A model generated the notes under the pieces. It saw only the letters and a program-made list of their open reading frames with translations, searched no databases and was not told where the DNA came from. Below, one piece after another: positions 39,245 to 47,944 of a stretch of 64,000 nt of DNA. The DNA lies in the NCBI GenBank assembly GCA_963701445.1, contig CAVPAM010000045.1, positions 14,295 through 78,294 of the forward strand, given 5' to 3'. This DNA is from CAKZLS01 sp963701445 (GTDB taxonomy: Bacteria > Pseudomonadota > Alphaproteobacteria > Rhodospirillales > Defluviicoccaceae). Both the position numbers and the translations under genes were made by a program. The first letter of the stretch is position 1; each line of letters begins with the position of its first letter.

Positions 39245-41247
39245 TAGCGCACGTCGCCGGCGCCCACGGGGAGCTGGACGGTGCAGTAGTCGGCGGTGAT
39301 CCGGGCGCCGGTTTGCGACGGATAGGGGCCGTGGTTGTTCATCTTGAGGGTCTTTTCGGACTTGCCGGCGCGGAGCACCAGGTCCACCCGCTTGAGCCCC
39401 GAGATGTCATAGACGAAGGTGTGCACCACGCCCTCGGCGGCCGCGTCCTCCAGGCATCCCTGGCCCCACTTCTTGCCGCCCGGGTTCTCGGGCGTGACCC
39501 ACGGCGCGAAGATGGTGGGGCCGGTCTTGTCCTTTCCGCCGGAGACCACGCCGTCCACTTCCGCCTTCAGCCACTCGTAGCCGAGGTTGGCGGCGTTGGT
39601 CACCTGCTCGTCCCACACGGTCTGGCCGGTCCAGTACCAGTAGCAGCTGGTCTCGGCGGTGAGCATCAGCCGCGTCGCCTCGCCCAATTGCCCGTGGGTG
39701 GAGCCTGAGTCCTCCAGCGCGTGGACCACGTTCTGGAAGGCCGTCAGCACCGCCCACGAATTCAGGTCCGGCGAGTACGGTTCGTTGTAGCGGCTGAACC
39801 ATTTCATGAACTGGGGATCGCCGTTGTCGGCGCCGGCCCAGGAGCCCGGCTCGATGTGAACCGCCTGCTTGGGATCCGGCGGGAACTGCTGCAGGTAGTC
39901 GGGGACGGTGATCAGCTCGAAGCGCGGGTCCTCCTGCAGCCACCGCACCAGCTCGGCGGTGTTGTGGTGGTAGTAGCTGTCGGCGCCGCCGCCGTGGTTG
40001 TCGCCGTCGGAATGCAGCAGGAAGAACGGCGGATGCTTGGGATCGAAGGTGCCGGTGGCGACGATCTGGTCGTACACCTGGCCGAGCACGCTCGGGTACT
40101 GCAGCGCGCCGAAGCCGCCCCGGGCGTCCTCGTTGCCGATGTAGCGTTCCGCCGGCACGGCGACGATCTTGTAGCTTTTGCCGTCGGGGTCCACGTACTC
40201 CACGTATTCCGGCCGCAGCAGGCTGGGCGAGATCTTGGAGCCGGCCCAGATGTTCTGCATCTGCAGCCAGTCGTCCACCGGCGGGTTGACCTGCTCGGCG
40301 GGATTGGGCGGCAGCATGCCCTCCTGGATGCCGGCGTAGGGGTAGTCCCGGCAGGCGCGGAAGCGGTGGATGGAATCGTAGATCACCGCCGTGATCCCCG
40401 CCTCCAGCAGCGCCGGGATCATGCGCACGTGGAAGGCGGTTTCGGGCGGAAACAGGACGGTGGACGCCTCGGTCGCGAAGGTGTTTCGGATGACGTCGCG
40501 ATGCCATTCGATCTGCTTGACGATGTTGCGATGCGGGATCAGCGCCATCAGCGGGTGGAAGAACCCGAAGGCCGAGAAGTCCAGGCGGGGATTACCCAGC
40601 GCCGTCCGGTCCTGGGCGGTGGCCCGGAGCGAGTCGTTCCAGTTGCCGAACCGGCCGCCGCACAGGCCGTCGCGGGCGCAGCGGTCGAGCTGTTCGATCA
40701 GCGATCCGCTCCAGCTCGTGGACAGGCCCGCGTGCGGCAAGCCGCCGGCGCTGTACTGGCGCACCGCCGCCGGGACGAAATCGGTGTAGTTGCCGCCGCG
40801 CGAACCGAAGATCTGGTCCTTCTCGCCGTCCCAATAGTTGCGGTCGGTGGTGTTGTAGTAGGGCTGGTGCATGTGCTTGTGGATGCCGAAATAGAGCTTC
40901 ACCGGACCGCCGGCGCCCTTGGCCCGTTTCGGCGCGGGACGCGCCTTGGCGGTCAGCTTCATGGAGCGGAATTCCTTGATCCAGTCGCCGCCGCCGGCCT
41001 GGGCGATATCGGCCGTGCGGCAGCCCTCCACCTGCACCGTCACCTCGCCCGCGCCGAGCAGGCCGGCCGCCACGGTGGCCTCGTAACCCACCTCGCCGTC
41101 GGCGACGGAGGTCTGGCGGATGGCGTCGCCCTTGATCAGCTGCTGTCCGCCCGGGGCATGGAGAATGACCTGCGCGAACGGGATCTCGCCGTCGGCGCCG
41201 ATAGTCACCTTGAATTTCGGATTTCCGGCCGTTGGCGCCGCAGACAA
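39175..41247 (-). CDS. Glycoside hydrolase family 57 protein
   Basis: A 690-residue alpha-glucan-active family protein. An N-terminal beta domain (~1-90) precedes the GH57 barrel: LYFGIHKHMHQPYYN (motif 1 His), STVLFPPETAFHVRM with the nucleophile-position Glu, and FLLHSDGDNHGGG with the acid Asp. The C-terminal part (PVGAGDVRYYIEAEDKKGNVSRS) looks like a fibronectin-type strand domain. TTG 41247 opens the frame; a better start, ATG 41293 with AGAGGGA upstream, is in another frame and would join by a one-base shift near 41250. Specificity (amylase, pullulanase or transferase) cannot be told. No export signal seen. Confidence 0.88.
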   Translation of the reverse strand: MSAAPTAGNPKFKVTIGADGEIPFAQVILHAPGGQQLIKGDAIRQTSVADGEVGYEATVAAGLLGAGEVTVQVEGCRTADIAQAGGGDWIKEFRSMKLTAKARPAPKRAKGAGGPVKLYFGIHKHMHQPYYNTTDRNYWDGEKDQIFGSRGGNYTDFVPAAVRQYSAGGLPHAGLSTSWSGSLIEQLDRCARDGLCGGRFGNWNDSLRATAQDRTALGNPRLDFSAFGFFHPLMALIPHRNIVKQIEWHRDVIRNTFATEASTVLFPPETAFHVRMIPALLEAGITAVIYDSIHRFRACRDYPYAGIQEGMLPPNPAEQVNPPVDDWLQMQNIWAGSKISPSLLRPEYVEYVDPDGKSYKIVAVPAERYIGNEDARGGFGALQYPSVLGQVYDQIVATGTFDPKHPPFFLLHSDGDNHGGGADSYYHHNTAELVRWLQEDPRFELITVPDYLQQFPPDPKQAVHIEPGSWAGADNGDPQFMKWFSRYNEPYSPDLNSWAVLTAFQNVVHALEDSGSTHGQLGEATRLMLTAETSCYWYWTGQTVWDEQVTNAANLGYEWLKAEVDGVVSGGKDKTGPTIFAPWVTPENPGGKKWGQGCLEDAAAEGVVHTFVYDISGLKRVDLVLRAGKSEKTLKMNNHGPYPSQTGARITADYCTVQLPVGAGDVRYYIEAEDKKGNVSRSALERVYLA

Positions 41248-41413
41248 GGCTCCCCGGCACGCCGATGTGTAGAAACCTGGTAAAGACCGCCATGGCTGAT
41301 TCCCTCTGTCCCCGTGATGCCCGACTTTTTCCTCGGTGGCTTATCGGCAAACGAGCCCTAGGCGTCAAGGTCCGTTGAAAGGTCACGGCCTGGACACGGG
41401 ACCGGCTCGCGGC

Positions 41414-42406
41414 TCAGCCGGTCAGGATGCGGCCAACGCGTTCGAGCGTCTCGATGCCATGGACGTCGCTTTCCAGCAGCGGCACCTCGATCCGCCGGTA
41501 GGACGCGAAGGCGTCGTCGATCTCGCTCCGGTAGCGCGCCTCCTGCTCGCGTCGCTTGGCCAGGAAGGCGCCGTCCACATGGTCGGGCAGCACCCGGTTC
41601 ACCACCATCGCCGACACCGGCACGTTGAAGTGCCGGAGGGTATGGAGCGCCTTGCGGCTTTCGAGAATGGGCAGGCGTTCGGGTATCAGCACCCACACGA
41701 ACCCGGTGACCGCCGCGTCCAGCAGGTGGCGCCGGGCGCGGTGAAACTTGCGGCGGCGTTCAAGCAGGACCGCCTGGATGCGCGACGCGGGATCGCCGCC
41801 CGTCGCCGGCTCGGCGCCGTCGATCAGGGAGAGGTCGTCGCCCTTGCCGCGTTTGCCGCCCAGGTTCTGGAGGACCCGTCCGAGGTTCTTCGAGCGCTCC
41901 TGGTGACGGAGCAGGCCGTCGGTCCACGCCGCCATGATTTCCGGCAGCGACAGAAGCCTGATGGTGTGGCCAGTGGGCGCGGTGTCGAAGATCACCAGGT
42001 CGTGGCGCTCCTGTCCCTCCACCATGAGGTCCGCCACCCGGTCCAGCATGGCGGCCTCCGCCGCGCCCGGCGCGTGGCGGGCGAGATCCATCTGGCGGTC
42101 GATCTCACCATAGAGTTCCGGGCGCACCAGTCCCCGCATGTTCCGTTTGACCGTCGCGATATAGCGTTCGGCCTCGCCGTCCGGGTCGATCTCCAGTCCG
42201 TCTAGGCCGGGCGCGAGGGCGGTTTCGCGGGCGCCGATGTCGCGATCGAAGATGTCACCCAGGGAGTGCGCCGGATCGGTGGACACCACGAGGCACCGCT
42301 TGCCCCGCTTGGCGGCCATCAGCGCCAGCGACGCCGCCACCGTGGTCTTGCCGACCCCGCCCTTGCCCCCGACGAACAGGATGCGCCGGTCAAACAGGTC
42401 GAGCAC
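41414..42406 (-). CDS. ArsA/Get3-family ATPase, single-domain
   Basis: A 330-residue P-loop ATPase. Walker A GGKGGVGKTT is at residues 13-22, then VVSTDPAHSLGD (switch I), IFDTAPTGHTIRLLSLPE (switch II) and VNRVLPD (A-loop region). It has one ATPase domain like Get3, not the doubled ArsA of arsenite pumps, and no arsenite Cys triad is evident. Last gene of a minus-strand operon after cstA, a CC thioredoxin-like gene and cory-CC-star. I infer that it works with those two Cys-Cys proteins, perhaps in metal(loid), cofactor or membrane-protein delivery connected with CstA. Confidence 0.9.
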   Translation of the reverse strand: MLDLFDRRILFVGGKGGVGKTTVAASLALMAAKRGKRCLVVSTDPAHSLGDIFDRDIGARETALAPGLDGLEIDPDGEAERYIATVKRNMRGLVRPELYGEIDRQMDLARHAPGAAEAAMLDRVADLMVEGQERHDLVIFDTAPTGHTIRLLSLPEIMAAWTDGLLRHQERSKNLGRVLQNLGGKRGKGDDLSLIDGAEPATGGDPASRIQAVLLERRRKFHRARRHLLDAAVTGFVWVLIPERLPILESRKALHTLRHFNVPVSAMVVNRVLPDHVDGAFLAKRREQEARYRSEIDDAFASYRRIEVPLLESDVHGIETLERVGRILTG

Positions 42407-42473
42407 GAACGGGCCTTCGCCAACGGACCACCGGCGGGCTCATCGCGCTCCGCGGCGTACGGCATTCACAGCG

Positions 42474-42746
42474 TCAACAGCATTTGAAGTGGTCAAGCGG
42501 CGAATGCTCCATGCCCATGCGCGTGTGCCAGTCATGAAACTGCTCCATGAGGATCGGCTGGAGTTCCAGGGTATAGTACGTGGCGGGATTGGGAACCCCC
42601 ATCATCTCCGAGAAGATGAACAGCATGAACAGGTCGTCCTCGTCGCGCTTGGCCCGCGCCACCGTCCCCCGGTACGGCGCCGTGTAGAACTCGGTGGCCA
42701 GTTCCTGGACCGTCCGCCAGACCTCGGTGATTTTAGACGGCGGCAT
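42474..42746 (-). CDS. Cory-CC-star protein
   Basis: A 90-residue protein that ends in Lys-Cys-Cys at the stop codon, the feature that names this family. It contains TEFYTAPYRGTVARAKRDED and MLFIFSEMMGVPNPATYYTLELQP, consistent with the family as I know it. Start ATG 42746 overlaps the preceding gene by 14 nt, and the ArsA-like ATPase follows after 67 nt. The terminal vicinal Cys pair could bind metal or form a mixed disulfide with the ATPase or the thioredoxin-like neighbour. No function is established. Confidence 0.88.
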   Translation of the reverse strand: MPPSKITEVWRTVQELATEFYTAPYRGTVARAKRDEDDLFMLFIFSEMMGVPNPATYYTLELQPILMEQFHDWHTRMGMEHSPLDHFKCC

Positions 42747-43161
42747 GTTCGGGTCCGTCGGTTTCGGCGAGCCGTTCGATGTGGACGATCACCGCCTCCG
42801 CCGGCGGCCAGGCGCCGCGCGCGAACAGACGGCCGTTGACCACGACGGTGGAGGTGGAGAGATCGCGGAGCGTCCGCGCCGCCTCCCGCCACCCCACGCC
42901 GTAGCGCCGAAAATCCCTGACCAGACGGGGGATCAGCGAGATCTGGTTACGCGGGTCCACCACGAGGAGATCCAGGTCGTCGCCGAACCGCCCCCTGAGG
43001 CGGCGGTAGAGCGGACCCATGGCCTCCATGATGGCGCGGCGTTCGGCGAACACCCGCTCGCCGCCGGCACCGCCGAGGACGTCGCCTTCGAGGCGGCCGC
43101 AACAGCCGCTGCCCGACATCTGCTGCTCCCACTCCCGCACCAGGACCACGCTCGGTTTCAT
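42733..43161 (-). CDS. Thioredoxin-fold-like protein with vicinal Cys pair, cstA/arsA-linked
   Basis: A 142-residue protein from ATG 43161 (MKPSVVLVREWEQQM); the longer frame overlaps cstA in an Arg/Pro-rich sequence. After the first strand comes GSGCCGRLEGD (Cys20-Cys21), then helices, a strand DLDLLVVDPRN and TSTVVVNGRLFARGAWPP near the C-terminus, an order that suggests a thioredoxin-like fold. The N-terminal CC recalls ArsD, the metallochaperone of ArsA, but overall similarity is not clear. It lies between cstA (52 nt) and cory-CC-star (14-nt overlap). Function unknown. Confidence 0.8.
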   Translation of the reverse strand: MKPSVVLVREWEQQMSGSGCCGRLEGDVLGGAGGERVFAERRAIMEAMGPLYRRLRGRFGDDLDLLVVDPRNQISLIPRLVRDFRRYGVGWREAARTLRDLSTSTVVVNGRLFARGAWPPAEAVIVHIERLAETDGPEHAAV

Positions 43162-43213
43162 GGCGGCGATCCACCGCCCCCGGCCGTCGATATGGCCGGT
43201 CCGGTCACGTCCG

Positions 43214-44899
43214 TCACTCCGCCGGGCCGGAGGCCTGCGCGGCCTTCGCCTTTTCCCGCATGAAGGCCGACACGGCCTCGAGTGCGACGAGAATGGCGGC
43301 CACCAGGATGACGAGGTCCAGCCCCAGCAGGAACCACTTGCCCTGGGCATAGAACTCCCAAAGCTGGAACAGCAGCGCCAGGATGGTCATGGTCAACAGG
43401 AACGTCAGCGGCAACAGCGTATACCAGACGGGCCGGGACAGCTTCACCAGCATCACGCTGATGACGAGCAGGGTCAGGCCGGCCAGCAACTGGTTGGTGG
43501 TCCCGAACAGCGGCCAGATGGTCAGGCCGCCGGCCCCGGAGGCTCCGCCGGCTCCGAATGCCAGCGCGAGGCAGGCGGCGATGGCCAGGAAGGTCGAGAC
43601 GTAGCTGTTGGTCAGCGCCGGGATGCTGTAGATATTGCCCCATTCCTGGATGATGTAGCGCTGGAGGCGGACGCCGGTGTCCATGGTGGTGCCGGCGAAC
43701 AGGACCGCCATGACGGTCAGCAAGGTGATGGAGAAATCGAGCGGCAGGCCGAGCCCTCCATGGACGATGTTGGCGCCGCCGTTGACGAACGCCGTAAGGC
43801 TGCCGCCGCCGAACTTGTTGTAGAGACCCTCCCATTCGGCAAGGGTGGCGAAGCCGGCGGTGGTGGCGATGATGGCGGCGAGCGCCAACGCGCCCTCGCC
43901 CACGGCCCCGAAGTAACCCACGAACCGCGCGTCCGTCTCCTTGTCCAGCTGCTTGGACGTGGTTCCCGAGGACACCAGCCCGTGGAAACCGGACACGGCG
44001 CCGCAGGCGATGGTCACGAACAGCAACGGAATCAGCGGCGGCGTGCCGTCCGGCACGTTCTCGTTGAACGCCGGCGCGACCACGGTGGGATTGAGGAAGA
44101 TCACCGCGCAGTACATCAGGCCGAGACCGACGAACAGTTGCAGGCCGTTGATATAGTCGCGGGGTTGCAGCAGCAACCAGACCGGCAGCAGCGAGGCCAG
44201 CGCCGCGTAAAAGAACAGCAACAGGATCCATTGGGCGTTAGCCGCGAGCCCGAACGTCCCGTCCGGCAGGCTGATGGGAATGGAGTCGCCGAGATAGATG
44301 GCGATATAGAGGACGATGACGCCGATGATCGACGGCCACAGGAGGCCGACGCCCTTCCGGTAGATCAGATAGCCGATGACAAGCGCCACGGCGATGGCGC
44401 TCCAGGCCGGGAACACGCTGCTCGGAAAGCTGATGAACAGCTTGGCGATGGCCGTCGCGAACACCGCGTTGACCATGAGCAGCAACAGAAAGATGACGAT
44501 CATGAACAGGCTGCGGGCGCGGCGCCCGACCACGTCGTCGGTCAACGCGCCGATGGACCGCGCCTTGTTGCGGACGCTGGCCCAGATGGCCCCGAAATCA
44601 TGGATGCCGGCAAAGAAGATGGTGCCGAGGACAACCCACAGGAACGCCGGCGCCCAACCCCAGATCACCGCGATCGCGGGCCCGATGATCGGCGCGGCCC
44701 CGGCCACGGACGTGAAATGGTGGCCCCAAAGCACGAATTTGTTGGTGGGCACATAGTCCACGCCGTCTTCCATGGCGTGAGAGGGTGTCTGGAAGTCTGG
44801 ATCGAGCCGGTAGATTTTCTCCGCAATGAACTTGGAGTAGAAAATATACCCGATTGCGAACGCGGCCAATCCTACGACCGCCAAAAAAATCGCACTCAT
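43214..44899 (-). CDS. cstA: Carbon starvation CstA-family transporter
   Basis: A 561-residue membrane protein with about 16 helices. Signatures: TPSHAMEDGVDYVPTNKFVL, LWGHHFTSVAGAAPIIGPAIA, GIHDFGAIWASVRNKARSIG and VSGFHGLVSSGTTSKQLD. CstA-type carriers take up peptides or pyruvate under carbon limitation. Shorter than E. coli CstA (about 700) but similar to the alphaproteobacterial type. Strong GGAGGGAGGAG ribosome-binding site. First gene of the four-gene operon with the CC-thioredoxin-like, cory-CC-star and ArsA-like genes. Confidence 0.94.
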   Translation of the reverse strand: MSAIFLAVVGLAAFAIGYIFYSKFIAEKIYRLDPDFQTPSHAMEDGVDYVPTNKFVLWGHHFTSVAGAAPIIGPAIAVIWGWAPAFLWVVLGTIFFAGIHDFGAIWASVRNKARSIGALTDDVVGRRARSLFMIVIFLLLLMVNAVFATAIAKLFISFPSSVFPAWSAIAVALVIGYLIYRKGVGLLWPSIIGVIVLYIAIYLGDSIPISLPDGTFGLAANAQWILLLFFYAALASLLPVWLLLQPRDYINGLQLFVGLGLMYCAVIFLNPTVVAPAFNENVPDGTPPLIPLLFVTIACGAVSGFHGLVSSGTTSKQLDKETDARFVGYFGAVGEGALALAAIIATTAGFATLAEWEGLYNKFGGGSLTAFVNGGANIVHGGLGLPLDFSITLLTVMAVLFAGTTMDTGVRLQRYIIQEWGNIYSIPALTNSYVSTFLAIAACLALAFGAGGASGAGGLTIWPLFGTTNQLLAGLTLLVISVMLVKLSRPVWYTLLPLTFLLTMTILALLFQLWEFYAQGKWFLLGLDLVILVAAILVALEAVSAFMREKAKAAQASGPAE

Positions 44900-45166
44900 G
44901 ACTCCTCCCTCCCGTTTTATCCATTATTTGAGTATTGGCATTCCGCGTTGCCACCACGAACGCGGAACCAACACCATTCCAGCGGATTGATCACGCCGAA
45001 TTCTATTCAGTAGGGCTTTCGCGCCACCGAAATGCCCGCGAATACTATTCCTCCCGCTTAACGAAAACAATACGCATTCTTACCGAATTGTGACATTGCG
45101 GCGTCGGCGATCCTTGATAGGATCTCGCCGAAGGGTAAACGCGCAAGGGGAGGAAAAGTTCACGTG

Positions 45167-46282
45167 ATGAGCAGAATTCGCACGATCGCGGTCGCGGCGG
45201 TCACCCGAGGCCACGCGGTTCTCCTGGCCGTCGGCGGCATGACACTTGCGGCGGGCTCGCTGGCTGCCGGCGAACCCTCGTTCGACTGCCACATGGCGGG
45301 GACGGAAATCGAAAAACACATCTGCGACTCGGCCGAGCTCGCCGAGTTGGATCGGATGGTGGCGCGGCGGTACGAGGCGCTCGGCAAGGACATCCGATCA
45401 AAACCGCTGAGCAACGGCATCGTCGCCGATCAGCGCGCGTGGCTCGGGGAACGCGAGGCCTGCGGCCAACGGGCCGGCGCGGACAAACGCGAAACATGTC
45501 TGCGCGACGCCTACCGGCACCGCGCCGACCAACTCGATTTCCACCGGGCCGTTCTTGTCGGCCCTCCGTTGCCCCGCCCACCCGCGCTCGGCTGCGAGCA
45601 GACGGCGGGAAGCCAAGTGGAAATCCGCGACTGTCTCTCTCTGCGATCAACCTATGTGAGCCGCGCGCTCAAGGTTGCGACGGAGGCCGCGCCCGCCGAG
45701 ATGCGCGAACTCGACGCCATCACATCGGCCGACATTGGCGCGGAAATGGCTTATGTAAAGTCGCGACAGACCTACGAGCCCTATCGCGACGCCGCCTGCG
45801 CGGCCGTCGCGGCGTCCTACGCCGGCGGGAGCGGCGCCGGAATCGCGGAGCTGTCCTGCCGGACGGACATGGACTGGGATCGCGCCAACCAAGTCGCGTC
45901 CCGTTTCCTTTTCCGTCCCGTGCATTGGAGCGAGGCACTCGACACCCTGGCCGCGCCGATCGGGGCCTGCCTGAAGGCGGCGGAGGGCAAGGGCTCCGAT
46001 CCGCGCGTCACTGGCGTCATTGAAGCCGCCGATGGCGGACAGCGTATCCGCGTCGCCGCCGGCGACGGTTGGCGCGGAGAATGCGCGACAACGCCCGACC
46101 GGAAAGTCACGGACGTCTCGGACCTGGACGGCGACGACATTTGGCCGGACGAGAACCTGGCGGTGTTCTACCCCCGGGGTTCGCTGAAACAGCCGCCTTT
46201 CGATCCGTGCTCGCTCTACCGCTGGGTCGCCACCCACGACGGCGACCTCGCCGGCTGGGTCCGGCTCGCGCTGTGCCGTTGA
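45167..46282 (+). CDS. Periplasmic LprI-like (lysozyme-inhibitor-type) protein
   Basis: A 371-residue exported protein; ATG 45167 is 3 nt after an alternative GTG, with AAGGGGAGG upstream. After the signal peptide (GGMTLAAGSLAAGEP) comes an LprI module SFDCHMAGTEIEKHICDS, ELDRMVARRYEAL, QRAWLGEREAC; a second, weaker Cys-rich segment begins GCEQTAGSQVEIRDC. The C-terminal 150 residues (FLFRPVHWSEALDT onward, ending WVRLALCR) are not recognised. LprI-type domains inhibit lysozyme in mycobacteria and occur in many envelope proteins. A weak promoter (TTGCGG-16-TAGGAT, 45096-45123) precedes it. Confidence 0.82.
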   Translation: MSRIRTIAVAAVTRGHAVLLAVGGMTLAAGSLAAGEPSFDCHMAGTEIEKHICDSAELAELDRMVARRYEALGKDIRSKPLSNGIVADQRAWLGEREACGQRAGADKRETCLRDAYRHRADQLDFHRAVLVGPPLPRPPALGCEQTAGSQVEIRDCLSLRSTYVSRALKVATEAAPAEMRELDAITSADIGAEMAYVKSRQTYEPYRDAACAAVAASYAGGSGAGIAELSCRTDMDWDRANQVASRFLFRPVHWSEALDTLAAPIGACLKAAEGKGSDPRVTGVIEAADGGQRIRVAAGDGWRGECATTPDRKVTDVSDLDGDDIWPDENLAVFYPRGSLKQPPFDPCSLYRWVATHDGDLAGWVRLALCR

Positions 46283-46295
46283 TTGGCGTCCGAGT

Positions 46296-47552
46296 TTATT
46301 TGCTGGCGAAGGTGACGGTGGTTCCGGTTTCGCCGGCGAGCAGGCGCTTGAGGTGGAAGGTGGCGAGCGGGTCGTCGCCATGGGCGCCCACGAAGGTGGC
46401 GAAACTCTGCACCGCGCCGGCGTCTCTCGCCTCGAGCTTGGCGAAGGCGTCCAGATAGGCGGCCAGGGCGTCCCCCTCGCCGCTTTCCGCGTCCCACGGT
46501 TCGAACGCCTGTATGCCCTGTTCCTTGCCCTTGAGGATCAGGGTTCCCACCGGCCGGCCGGTGAAACCGGGAATCCGGGCCACCGTGTCGGCGCTGACGC
46601 AGATCCGTGTCCCCAGGTGTTTGTTGACGCTCTCCAGCCGCGACGCCGTATTCACCGCGTCGCCGTGGGCGGTGTAATGGAAAAATCCCTCGCCGCCGAA
46701 ATTGCCGACGATGGCCGATCCGGTGTGCACGCCGATGCGGGTGCGGCCGATGGGGACGCCGTCGTTCGCCTTGCGGACGGAGAACTCTCGCGAGAAGGCG
46801 TCGATGGCGAGGGCGCACGCGACCGCCCGGGCCGCGTGGTCCGGCTGCTCCAGCGGCGCGCCGAACATGGCGTGGACGGCATCGCCCACGACCGTGTCGA
46901 TGGTGCCACCGTGCGCGAACACGATCCGGGTGACCTCCCCCAGATACTCGTTCATCACCGCCACCACGGCCGCTGGATCCAGGCTTTCCACCAGCGAGGT
47001 GAAGTCCGCCAGATCGGTGGCGAGGAACGTCAGTTCGCGCCGCTCCCCGCCCAGCTCGATGGATCCGCCGTTGTCCGCCAGGTGGCTCACCAGGTTGGGG
47101 GAGAAGTACCGGGCCAGGTTCGCCTGCGCGCGTTCGGCCGTGGCCCGCGCCCGGTAGACCTCGCGCAGCGCCGTCAGGTCCGCGAGGGTCTTGTTGATGG
47201 TCGCCTCCAGGTCGTCGAAATCGATGGGCTTGGTGACGAAGTCGAAGGCGCCCCGGTTCATCGCGGTGCGGATATTCTGCATGTCGCCATAGGCCGACAC
47301 GATCACCGCCCGGAGCAGAAGGGACAGGCTCTGGATCTGGTTGAGCAGGGTGAGGCCGTCCATGCGCGGCATGTTGATGTCCGAGAGCACCATGTCGATG
47401 TCGGGCTCGGCCTGGAGCACGTCGAGCGCCTCCTGACCGTCGTGGGCAAAGACGAACGACAACTCACCCGCGCGGATGCGCCGGCGGAACTTCTGGGTGA
47501 CCAGCATCTCCAGATCGGGTTCGTCGTCGACGACGAGTATCTTGGCCGCCAT
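46296..47552 (-). CDS. Response regulator with class III adenylate/guanylate cyclase output
   Basis: A 418-residue protein: receiver domain (~1-125) with phospho-acceptor Asp in VLSDINMPRMDG and Lys in FVTKPID, a linker helix, then a class III cyclase domain (~165-350) with TFLATDLADFTSLVE (metal Asp), the second metal Asp in TVVGDAVHAMFGAP and GDAVNTASRLES. So phosphorylation likely controls cAMP or cGMP synthesis. ATG 47552 overlaps the stop of the upstream response regulator by one base. Last gene of the signalling operon. Confidence 0.93.
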   Translation of the reverse strand: MAAKILVVDDEPDLEMLVTQKFRRRIRAGELSFVFAHDGQEALDVLQAEPDIDMVLSDINMPRMDGLTLLNQIQSLSLLLRAVIVSAYGDMQNIRTAMNRGAFDFVTKPIDFDDLEATINKTLADLTALREVYRARATAERAQANLARYFSPNLVSHLADNGGSIELGGERRELTFLATDLADFTSLVESLDPAAVVAVMNEYLGEVTRIVFAHGGTIDTVVGDAVHAMFGAPLEQPDHAARAVACALAIDAFSREFSVRKANDGVPIGRTRIGVHTGSAIVGNFGGEGFFHYTAHGDAVNTASRLESVNKHLGTRICVSADTVARIPGFTGRPVGTLILKGKEQGIQAFEPWDAESGEGDALAAYLDAFAKLEARDAGAVQSFATFVGAHGDDPLATFHLKRLLAGETGTTVTFASK

Positions 47553-47944
47553 CAAATGCCGTCCCCCGCCACGTAAGTGCCCAGCTTCTGTTTCAGTTCC
47601 TCGAAATCCACCGGCTTGGTGACGAAATCGCTGGCGCCCGCTTCCCGCGCCCGGCGGCGATTGTCGTCGTCGCCGTAGGCGGTGACCATGATCACCTCGA
47701 GCTCGGGCCAGCGCGTCTTCACCTCCGCCAGCAGTTCGAGCCCGGTCATTCCCGGCATGTTGATGTCCGAAAGCAGAACCAGGGGATGCAGCGCGCCGTT
47801 TTCGTCGAGCACCCGCAAGGCTTCGGCGCCCGACGGCGCGAACCGGATGTCGTAATCTCCCCGGCGCAGCTCCTTGCGGAACTTCTGCCGGAACAGTTCG
47901 ATGGCGTCCGGCTCGTCGTCGACGAGAAGCAGGTTGATTTTCAT
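47552..47944 (-). CDS. Single-domain response regulator
   Basis: A 130-residue stand-alone receiver. Acidic pocket DDEPD, phospho-acceptor Asp in LLSDINMPGMTG, Thr in MVTAYGDDD and Lys in FVTKPVD are all present. It is closely similar to the receiver of the cyclase gene that follows, pointing to duplication. Overlaps the kinase stop by 4 nt (ATGA) and the next start by 1 nt. It may act as a phosphate sink or shuttle between the two kinases and the cyclase regulator. Confidence 0.94.
   Translation of the reverse strand: MKINLLLVDDEPDAIELFRQKFRKELRRGDYDIRFAPSGAEALRVLDENGALHPLVLLSDINMPGMTGLELLAEVKTRWPELEVIMVTAYGDDDNRRRAREAGASDFVTKPVDFEELKQKLGTYVAGDGI

Noticed and set aside
41721..42406. Classic arsenite pump ATPase ArsA linked to the arsP locus
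   Set aside because: The ATPase has a single domain, no arsenite Cys triad is evident and it belongs to the cstA operon on the other strand, 6 kb from arsP.
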